A stretch of 12,921 bases of DNA from Magnetovibrio sp. (GTDB taxonomy: Bacteria > Pseudomonadota > Alphaproteobacteria > Rhodospirillales_A > JABHCV01). A program made the translations under genes and the position numbers. The notes under the pieces are model-generated. The model was given only the letters and a program-made list of their open reading frames with translations. It was not told the origin of the DNA and searched no databases. The stretch is from NCBI GenBank assembly GCA_002717285.1, contig PBDF01000001.1, positions 3,841-16,761 on the forward strand, given 5' to 3'. The stretch's first letter is position 1. Every line of letters begins with the position of its first letter. Positions 6,526 through 12,921 of the stretch are shown here, in pieces.

Positions 6526-9500
6526 TTAGGCAGAAAAGTCAGCAAAGTTAGCATCACTAAGACTGGTCACATCAGTGAGACCAACTATCTTAGCGAGCAC
6601 CGCCATACCGTCCTCAGCTTTCGCGTAAGTCTGGTTTGCGGCCCCTGAAGTTAGCTCAATGAGCCAAGCATCCGCCTCATTATCAACCAAGATAAGGATT
6701 GCACTATCTGCATGGCCTTCCTTAAAGATCTTAGTAGAGCCAAGGTAGGTCGCCATCTCATCGGTGGTTGGCATAGCACCGGCTACAGTCATCTTGTCAC
6801 TGAAGACATGCAAACCGATGGTTGCGTCAGCATCAGCCTTAGCACCTTCCTTGTACTTAACCAGCGCGGCTGCACTAGTACCGGCATAAGCAGGATTAGC
6901 AGTCAGCTTAATGACGTCGCCGCCAGCAAAGCCAGTAATGACGTTGTTAACGTCCGTGCTCAACACCTTAGAGGCTGCACCGTCTAGTACTACCCGGTCA
7001 TTTGCTGCAGCAGTCTCGGTCAATATGATCGAGTCTGCGCCCGCACTACCGGTAATCGTATCTGCGCCCTCACCACCTGTGATTGTGTCAGCACCGCCAT
7101 TACCTATAAGTGTGTCCGCGCCACCTAGACCTGTAATGGTATCTGCAGCACCAGTACCAGTGAACTTGTCGACACCCGCACCACCGGCCATGGATATACC
7201 AATGGTAGTCGAATCGTTCAGCACAACAGTAACGGTACCAGCCAAGACACCAGCAGTAGACACGTTACCCACGCTTGTCGCTGCGCCAATGGTGATATCT
7301 GGGTTTGTATCAAAGGTACCGCTGAAGGTTATGTTACCAACGGTCGAGTTAGCTGCACCCCAGGTGCCCATGTTGACCCCAGTGGAACCGTCCTTACCCT
7401 TGATAACGATATCTCCAATACTTGTTGCCTGTTCTGCACCATTTGTGAAGCTCACAGTGTCGTCTGCATCGATAGTCACGTCACCAATTGCACCCGTCAC
7501 GCCTCTCATGTCGGCGAAGGTCAAGTGGTTTGCGTTTCCACCAGCACCAGTCTTAACTGTGAAAGCGTTCACATTAAGAGCTGTAATCTTAGCCACAGTG
7601 TTGGCTTGGTTAATGGCCCCAGTGGTCAAGCTGTAGTCGGTAATAATACCGTCTGTACCGAGGTTAACTTCACCAATCGTGTTCGCCGCTGAACTCGCGC
7701 CAAGCAAGTCAATGTCGACGGATAGGCTTGTAGCCGCAGTTCCTGCAGTAGCGGTTATGTCACCCACAACCACCTTACCAGTACTGGAGGCGTCGATGTC
7801 GATAGCCGTTAATGCGTTACTCGCGGTTACCGCACCCACAGTTGTCGCGGCAGTACCTTTGTTGTTAATCGTCAACGTAGTCGCCTTACCTGCAGCAACA
7901 GTGCCGACCGTGTTAGCTCCCCCGCCAGCAGCATCATTAATCGTAATGCTGGTAGCATTAGTTGCTACAAGGTTACCTATGTCTAGTGCACCAGTGCCTC
8001 CCGACATGGTAATCGACGTCGCGCTCGCAGCGGTAGTTGATGTACCGTGGTCGACCGCATTAGTGTCATCACCGTCTATCGTAAGCGCTCCCGCTTGGTT
8101 CGTAATCGTTACGGAACCATTCGTGGTGCCAGAACCAGCATCGTGATCGAGGACAAGATCCTGCGTAGAGCCGGCCTTGAAACCGATGTTAACAACGTTC
8201 ATCTCGCCATTCTGATTAATAGTGGTCACGGTGCCAGGCAGGTTGGAAACCACACCAGTGCCGTCAGTACCACTCGTCAAATTGATGGTCTTCACGTCCG
8301 TAATATTGGTCGCATTAACCGCGGCACCATTCATGGTAAGCGTCAGTGTCTCAATACCAGATAACGCCGCTGGAGTAATTGTGCCCGATACCGTTGCCGT
8401 CAAGGTGTCAGTACCCGCCGAGTCCGTGATTGAGTCGCCTGTGCTCCATCCCGTACCCATGATGTAGGTATCATTACCAGCTCCACCAGAGAGAGTATCT
8501 GATCCTGTGCCGGAGGTAATCTGGTCTGCTCCATCGTTACCAGTTAAGACGTCTGAGCCGCTACCACCAGTAAGCGTGTCAGCAGCAGAACCACCAGTAG
8601 CAGTGACCTTACCGGTCATCGCAGAGCCAACCACCTTGACCTTACCAGTGCCGCCGCTGCCGTCTACCGTAAGCGTACCGGCACTCGCATTAGTTGCGCT
8701 GATAGTTAAGTTACCCGCACCAGTGTGCGTTAACGATGCAGAGCTAGCCACTGTCGCACCAATTGTTAAGGTACTAATCGTAGCCGTTGTGCCAGCGCCG
8801 TTGTTTGATGTGAGAGTGACATCATCTGTCGCAGTGATCGCGGTGTGTGTACCACCCGCACCAATATTACCAGTGATATCATCCGCTCGGACTAGGGTTG
8901 AACCCACAGTACCGCCACCAGAAGTATTCAACGCTATCGTACCGAAGGTATTAGTTGGGCTACCCAGGGCAACAGTCGCACCGAATGTCGCACTAGCATT
9001 TATCGTATTTGCTAGGTCAGCAGCTGTTGCATCTGTTGCGGTACCATCTGTCGCGTCATCCATCTGGATCGTACTGCTAATCGTTGCAGTAGCGTTGTTT
9101 GACGCACTCACGTCTATGGTAGTAAGCCCCTCAGCGTTGCCGCCGTCACCAATAGCTCCACCAATAGTGATGTCACCACCTACCGCGTTAACAGTCAGAC
9201 TGGTCAGCGCATCAGCGTCTGTAATCTTGTCCATAGTTACAGTCTGGCCAGCCGTGCTTGAGGTTACCTCTACAGTTGCTAGCTTGTTAGTAGCCGTGAT
9301 GCTACCCGTATCAATATTTGCCGCAGTGCCAGCGTCAACATCCAATCGCACTGTATCTTTTGTATCCAGTGCTACGGTGACCATATCGCCATTGCCGGCG
9401 CCCGTGTTGGTCAGAGTTACGTTAGCTGCATCCGCCACTGTAACGCTTGTGGCCATGGCCTTCTGCACATCGATAGTCACACTAGCCGCATCAACGGTAT

Positions 9501-12500
9501 CAACCACAATAGTATCTATGGCAGCCGTTTTATTCACTACCGTCGATCCAGAGCTAAGACCGGATATGTTGGCAGTGTCTGAGTCACCGTTAGTTGCCTT
9601 AGTCTCTACAGAAACAACGCCTGTGAGATTAGCCAGCGCCAAGACATCAGTTTGAGCATCGAAAGTGGCCTCTATAGCCTCGATTCCGCTGGTGGTACCA
9701 GCAGTCACGCTAGATGTAACATCGACAGTCGCCGTATCGGTACCCGCACCACCGTCTACAACGTCGTCCTTAGTCCAGTTACCTGCCATGGTAAATTTAT
9801 CGTTGCCGGCATCACCGTTAAGCGTGTCGTTACCTGAACCCGCGATGAGGGTATCAACACCACCACCAGCGTGCACAACATTGTTGCCGGAATTCAGAGT
9901 TATGCTGTCACCACCGTCGCCGGCTGTGATGCTGTCATTACCCGCACCCGCCAGGATGGTGTCTTTACCAGCACCCGTGGTTATCGTGTCGTTACCGCCT
10001 CCACCAGTGATCTTGTTTCCATCTCCGTTTGCCTCGGCAGAGGTGTCCGTTAACGTATCGGCACTACCGCCACCCTTGATGGTGTCCTCACCGAGGCCGC
10101 CATCTATGGTTACACCCTTAGTCGCGTTGTTATTCGTATCACCAATGTTATCCGCCTTAGGGCTACCCGTTATGGTCGCCGCCGAGGCCAAGGCACCTAT
10201 AGTTGCCCAGGTCAGACCCACCTTAGATAGGCCAGAGGCATTAACAGAGGTAAGTGTAGTCGAGGTATTAGCCAATACCGCGCCAGCATCACCACTAATG
10301 GTCAGTGTCTTAACGCTATTGGCACTCAGGGCAACCGTTGCGCTATGCGCAGTCGCTGCATTCGTATCATCGGTTTCCAAGTTAATGGTCTCGATGTTAT
10401 CAGCCTTAACAGTACCAAAGTCCCTATTCGCATCAGCCGAAGTCTTTAGGTTGACCGAGTCGGCGGTGCCCGTAGAGTCGACGAAATTCAACGTCGTAGT
10501 AGCTCCACCCACACCCGTCTTAACCAACGTCGCGCCTTCCGTCATATTATTTATGCTAATCGCATTGCTGCCGTCTGCACCCATGGAGACGTAGTTAATG
10601 TCATCCAGGTTAGCCAGGTTAATCGAGGCGATACCTGCGGCATCACCCACGGTTAGCCTCTCAAAGCCCGAAATGGTGCCTTCAAAGGTGCCGCTCGCAC
10701 TCGCTGTTGCGGCATCTGCTATGGCCATGACCAAAGTGTCTGTGCCATCGCCACCATCAACAGAGCCACCGGTTCCCCAAGCCGCTACAGCATCAGATGT
10801 CACGGTATCGTTTCCGCCACCCATGGTGATGGCCTTAGTTGTCGCAGCCAGCTTGACGGAGTCAGCCCCATCCCCACCTGCGAAAGACACGCCAGTCCCA
10901 AGCGCAGCGGTAAGAGTGACGCCGCCGGTGTTAGTCGAAACAAAGCTTGCCGCGGCGTTAGCGTTACCTAAGGTAGTGACAGTGATCTTACCGTCACCCG
11001 AAATATTGACAGTCTTACCACCGGATGATTGCACATCAAGGTCCGCAATCGTATTCCCAAGCTCCACGCCAGCAGCGCTGGTGACCTTGGTAGTCTTGAT
11101 GTTAAGAGTCTTAACATCTGTATCTATCGTTACTTTACCCGTGGTTACAAGGTTAGAAAGATTTAAGTCCAGATCATCGATCGCGGCAACAGTCAAGTTA
11201 CCCAGCGAGCTAAGATCCAATGTGGTCATGGTGCCCGAGGCCGTCACGGTCTCAAGCGCGCCGGAGTCGATCGCTACGGCTGCACCACTACTAACGGTTA
11301 CGTCGGTGATGGTACCGGCCTTAGTAAGTGAGGTCTTGTTAACGTCGTCAATCGTTACAGCGCCATTGGTACGACCTTGAACCGCGGCCCCTTTAGCAAC
11401 TGCTTTCGCGTCACTTACGCTGACCGTCGTCGTATCGGCAGTACCTGTAACCGTCACCGCACCAGCAGTGTTCATTGTGTTAACAGCGTTGCCTTTTGCT
11501 TGAGTAACTGTAACAACGGTACCACCTTTAATTGCAATTGCGCCTTGAACATCTGTATCAGCACCAGCTGAAGTCGAAGTCAAAGTTACCGTGCCCTTTG
11601 GCGCTGCTGTAGTACCGATGTCGATAGTGTTTGTCGCAGTTCCGCCCGATATAGTCGCGGTAATATCTTTACCGCCCTGTATTGCAATATCGTCAGTTGT
11701 CATTCCAGTGGATGTCATATTGACGTCAGTGTCTGCAGACGATGTTACGGTTTGTGCGCCAACACCAGTGGACGTTAAGGAGGTCAATCCAGTCCACTTT
11801 GTAGTATTAAGGGTCACGCCAGCGCTCGTGGTTACAGAGGCATTTTCAACGTTTGTCACCGATACGCCAACCGGCGCGGAGACAGCAGTTGCCGCAGAAA
11901 TTGTAAATGTATCAGTTCCCTCGCCACCGTCTATAGCATCAGCGGTGCTCCAGGAGTTAGCCACAGCGGCTACGAAAGAGTCATCACCAGAATTACCCGT
12001 AAACGTGTTAGGGGCGGTAGTTAGGTTATAAGTCTGACCCACTGGCGGCGGGGTTAATGAGGTATCTGCAATCGTAGTAGAAGTAGAAGCACCGCCTGCA
12101 GTAATAGTCAGCGTCTCAGAGCCCTCGGTTGTTGCATCTGCCGCGATAGTGACTGGAACAACAGCCTTACCATCAACTCCGATAGTGGCCTGACCCGTTA
12201 AGGCTCCTCCGTCCACGTCAGCCGCTTGCACACCAGAGATAGTGTAAGTGAGCTTTCCACCACTGGATACGTTAGTCGTGGAAATTGTGTAGTTGACCGA
12301 ATCACCTTCGTTAGCAGTTGCCGCACCACTTACCGCATAAGTCGGTGAACTCGCCGTAGCAGCGGCAGTCAGCGCCGTGTCTACCGTGGAGTTTCCAGCA
12401 GCTACCGAGTCTGAGCTCGACGTAACAGTTGCTGGGATAGCCCACTCGTCCGCCGCCTCACTCGTAATGGTGTGGTAGGTTGCAACTGCCACCTTATTCG

Positions 12501-12888
12501 TAAAGTTGTCAATATGCACCTTCAGAGCGCCAGTCGCATTCGCGCTGTCGCTCATGAATTTTTGTACAGACACAACCAGCGCGGGAATCGAGCCTCCGCC
12601 ATTGATATGCGCCTCAACGATTGCGACACACTCGGCTTTTAGAGCAGCATCGGCCTCAGGCAGTATGTTGCCTATCCACTCTTCACCAAACTCTTTCGCA
12701 GTTTGGAAGAGCGGGTATGTCGATTTAAACTCAGCTCGAGCAGCCAGGGTTGCTGCGATCTGCTCGAGAGTCTGTCCCGAGTTTGCCGCTACCACAAGCT
12801 CTCCTAAGAGCGTGGTGCCTGGCGCCTTGTTGTTCATTAGAACGGCAAGCTCCATTATGTCTTGCCTCATTGCTGCTGTAATGGCCAT
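6526..12888 (-). CDS. Giant S-layer-like RTX surface protein (2120 aa), probable type I secretion substrate
   Basis: ATG at 12886-12888 has TAAGGAG 5 nt upstream; the gene ends in TAA. Residues 1 to about 150 form a helical N-terminal domain with no signal peptide, comparable in place and style to the lipopolysaccharide-binding N-terminus of Caulobacter RsaA. Residues about 182-277 resemble a Calx-beta-type sandwich (NEGDSVNYTIS ... TTEGSETLTIT), followed by a PPP hinge at 280-282. The rest is Thr/Ser/Ala/Gly/Asp-rich beta-solenoid-like sequence, interrupted by five glycine-Asp cassettes (about 296-330, 671-721, 929-1034, 1431-1477, 1902-1955) with calcium-binding GGxGxDxxx nonapeptides. The last ~160 residues (ANDRVVLDG... 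to NFADFSA) look like the folded C-terminal region that carries the secretion signal in RTX substrates. Only one Cys (C87) occurs, as expected of extracellular array proteins. No ABC transporter, membrane fusion protein or outer-membrane channel is present in the window. An adhesin-like RTX protein is the main alternative; the SapC neighbour favours an S-layer. Confidence 0.9.
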   Translation of the reverse strand: MAITAAMRQDIMELAVLMNNKAPGTTLLGELVVAANSGQTLEQIAATLAARAEFKSTYPLFQTAKEFGEEWIGNILPEADAALKAECVAIVEAHINGGGSIPALVVSVQKFMSDSANATGALKVHIDNFTNKVAVATYHTITSEAADEWAIPATVTSSSDSVAAGNSTVDTALTAAATASSPTYAVSGAATANEGDSVNYTISTTNVSSGGKLTYTISGVQAADVDGGALTGQATIGVDGKAVVPVTIAADATTEGSETLTITAGGASTSTTIADTSLTPPPVGQTYNLTTAPNTFTGNSGDDSFVAAVANSWSTADAIDGGEGTDTFTISAATAVSAPVGVSVTNVENASVTTSAGVTLNTTKWTGLTSLTSTGVGAQTVTSSADTDVNMTSTGMTTDDIAIQGGKDITATISGGTATNTIDIGTTAAPKGTVTLTSTSAGADTDVQGAIAIKGGTVVTVTQAKGNAVNTMNTAGAVTVTGTADTTTVSVSDAKAVAKGAAVQGRTNGAVTIDDVNKTSLTKAGTITDVTVSSGAAVAIDSGALETVTASGTMTTLDLSSLGNLTVAAIDDLDLNLSNLVTTGKVTIDTDVKTLNIKTTKVTSAAGVELGNTIADLDVQSSGGKTVNISGDGKITVTTLGNANAAASFVSTNTGGVTLTAALGTGVSFAGGDGADSVKLAATTKAITMGGGNDTVTSDAVAAWGTGGSVDGGDGTDTLVMAIADAATASASGTFEGTISGFERLTVGDAAGIASINLANLDDINYVSMGADGSNAISINNMTEGATLVKTGVGGATTTLNFVDSTGTADSVNLKTSADANRDFGTVKADNIETINLETDDTNAATAHSATVALSANSVKTLTISGDAGAVLANTSTTLTSVNASGLSKVGLTWATIGALASAATITGSPKADNIGDTNNNATKGVTIDGGLGEDTIKGGGSADTLTDTSAEANGDGNKITGGGGNDTITTGAGKDTILAGAGNDSITAGDGGDSITLNSGNNVVHAGGGVDTLIAGSGNDTLNGDAGNDKFTMAGNWTKDDVVDGGAGTDTATVDVTSSVTAGTTSGIEAIEATFDAQTDVLALANLTGVVSVETKATNGDSDTANISGLSSGSTVVNKTAAIDTIVVDTVDAASVTIDVQKAMATSVTVADAANVTLTNTGAGNGDMVTVALDTKDTVRLDVDAGTAANIDTGSITATNKLATVEVTSSTAGQTVTMDKITDADALTSLTVNAVGGDITIGGAIGDGGNAEGLTTIDVSASNNATATISSTIQMDDATDGTATDATAADLANTINASATFGATVALGSPTNTFGTIALNTSGGGTVGSTLVRADDITGNIGAGGTHTAITATDDVTLTSNNGAGTTATISTLTIGATVASSASLTHTGAGNLTISATNASAGTLTVDGSGGTGKVKVVGSAMTGKVTATGGSAADTLTGGSGSDVLTGNDGADQITSGTGSDTLSGGAGNDTYIMGTGWSTGDSITDSAGTDTLTATVSGTITPAALSGIETLTLTMNGAAVNATNITDVKTINLTSGTDGTGVVSNLPGTVTTINQNGEMNVVNIGFKAGSTQDLVLDHDAGSGTTNGSVTITNQAGALTIDGDDTNAVDHGTSTTAASATSITMSGGTGALDIGNLVATNATSITINDAAGGGANTVGTVAAGKATTLTINNKGTAATTVGAVTASNALTAIDIDASSTGKVVVGDITATAGTAATSLSVDIDLLGASSAANTIGEVNLGTDGIITDYSLTTGAINQANTVAKITALNVNAFTVKTGAGGNANHLTFADMRGVTGAIGDVTIDADDTVSFTNGAEQATSIGDIVIKGKDGSTGVNMGTWGAANSTVGNITFSGTFDTNPDITIGAATSVGNVSTAGVLAGTVTVVLNDSTTIGISMAGGAGVDKFTGTGAADTITGLGGADTLIGNGGADTITGGEGADTITGSAGADSIILTETAAANDRVVLDGAASKVLSTDVNNVITGFAGGDVIKLTANPAYAGTSAAALVKYKEGAKADADATIGLHVFSDKMTVAGAMPTTDEMATYLGSTKIFKEGHADSAILILVDNEADAWLIELTSGAANQTYAKAEDGMAVLAKIVGLTDVTSLSDANFADFSA
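7018..7188 (-). repeat. RTX nonapeptide cassette near the C-terminus (six exact 9-residue units)
   Basis: Residues 1902-1955 form six consecutive 9-residue units without gaps: GGAGVDKFT, GTGAADTIT, GLGGADTLI, GNGGADTIT, GGEGADTIT and GSAGADSII. They follow the GGxGxDxUx calcium-binding pattern and are the most regular units in the protein. This cassette comes just before the C-terminal secretion-signal-like region, the usual place for a folding-nucleation RTX block in type I substrates. Confidence 0.88.
8458..8598 (-). repeat. RTX nonapeptide cassette (five units)
   Basis: Residues 1432-1476 form five contiguous units: GGSAADTLT, GGSGSDVLT, GNDGADQIT, SGTGSDTLS and GGAGNDTYI. A Trp linker follows at once (GWSTGDSITDSAGTDT, 1480-1495), in which the DGG seen in the other three linkers is replaced by TDS. 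Confidence 0.85.
9787..10104 (-). repeat. Main central RTX cassette (nine or more units with an insertion)
   Basis: Residues 929-1034 hold GGLGEDTIK, a degenerate unit, a short insertion (TSAEANGDGNK), and then eight contiguous units from 962 to 1033, among them GGGGNDTIT, TGAGKDTIL, AGAGNDSIT and GDAGNDKFT. One unit (LNSGNNVVH) lacks the Asp. It is the longest calcium-binding block in the protein and lies near its middle. It is followed by the linker NWTKDDVVDGGAGTDT (1037-1052). Confidence 0.87.
10726..10878 (-). repeat. Short RTX-like cassette with Trp linker
   Basis: Residues 671-721 include GGDGADSVK and GGGNDTVT units and then the linker AWGTGGSVDGGDGTDTLVM (703-721). Only two or three calcium-type units are recognisable, so this is a minimal copy of the cassette found further toward the C-terminus. 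Confidence 0.72.
11899..12003 (-). repeat. First RTX-like unit with Trp linker
   Basis: Residues 296-330 contain a single GNSGDDSFV unit and then the linker SWSTADAIDGGEGTDTFTI (312-330). It opens the repeat part of the protein directly after the Calx-beta-like domain and the proline hinge. Confidence 0.65.
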
Positions 12889-12893
12889 TTTAA

Positions 12894-12900
12894 CTCCTTA
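12894..12900 (-). promoter_or_regulatory. Strong ribosome binding site of the S-layer-like gene
   Basis: TAAGGAG on the minus strand, 5 nt before the ATG at 12886-12888. A near-perfect site fits a very abundant structural protein. Only 33 bp upstream of the start codon are in the window, so the promoter is not visible. Confidence 0.75.
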
Positions 12901-12921
12901 CGGTCAAACCAAATTTTAGAA

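Noticed and set aside
8507..9655. Long plus-strand open frame of 382 residues opposite the S-layer-like gene, with others of 309, 260, 241 and 155 residues at 9665-10594, 10598-11380, 6911-7636 and 7679-8146
   Set aside because: These are antisense shadows. The Thr/Ala/Gly/Asp-rich codon use of the giant gene gives few stops in the opposite frames; the products are low-complexity Val/Pro/Ser/Ala strings with no start signals or domains.
6526..12888. CRISPR or DNA tandem-repeat array suggested by the repetitive look of the right half
   Set aside because: The repetition is at the protein level (nonapeptides and Thr-rich solenoid) within one intact reading frame; there are no identical direct repeats with regular unique spacers.

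Overview
The window reads as a surface-layer (S-layer) locus of a Gram-negative bacterium, probably a marine proteobacterium and most plausibly a gammaproteobacterium. Three things point to this: a giant Thr/Ala/Gly/Asp-rich protein with RTX repeats and no signal peptide, a SapC-family protein, and strong AAGGAG ribosome binding sites. The taxonomic placement is inferred from protein style only; there is no rRNA or other marker gene here.

Layout, right to left along the minus strand. A 2120-residue S-layer-like/RTX protein (6526-12888) fills half the window and ends at a strong Rho-independent hairpin (6448-6479). It is followed, all on the minus strand, by a 74-residue acidic DUF6447-like protein (6186-6410), a 549-residue GT4-type glycosyltransferase with an unusual C-terminal extension (4472-6121), a second GT4 glycosyltransferase with the Glyco_trans_4_3 N-terminal domain (3243-4481), a SapC-family protein (2379-3176) and a small class I methyltransferase (1748-2350). 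Gaps in this set are short (28-66 bp) or negative, so the five small genes look like one transcription unit downstream of the S-layer gene.

Left part. An FkbM-like methyltransferase on the plus strand (945-1754) converges on the operon, and the two methyltransferase genes overlap tail to tail by 7 bp. An AT-rich 331-bp gap (614-944) separates it from a divergent minus-strand gene that begins at 613 and runs off the left edge. That gene is open to the edge and encodes a signal peptide followed by a periplasmic-looking protein, possibly GspC/PilP-like.

Working model (inference). The giant protein is exported by a type I system encoded outside the window and forms a calcium-binding surface array. 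The glycosyltransferases and methyltransferases either glycosylate it or build the polysaccharide to which its N-terminal domain binds. SapC and the DUF6447-like protein are accessory factors of that process. The points most worth a second look are the C-terminal winged-helix-like extension on the first glycosyltransferase, the conserved-looking small acidic protein beside the S-layer gene, and the terminator that separates the S-layer gene from its accessory operon.
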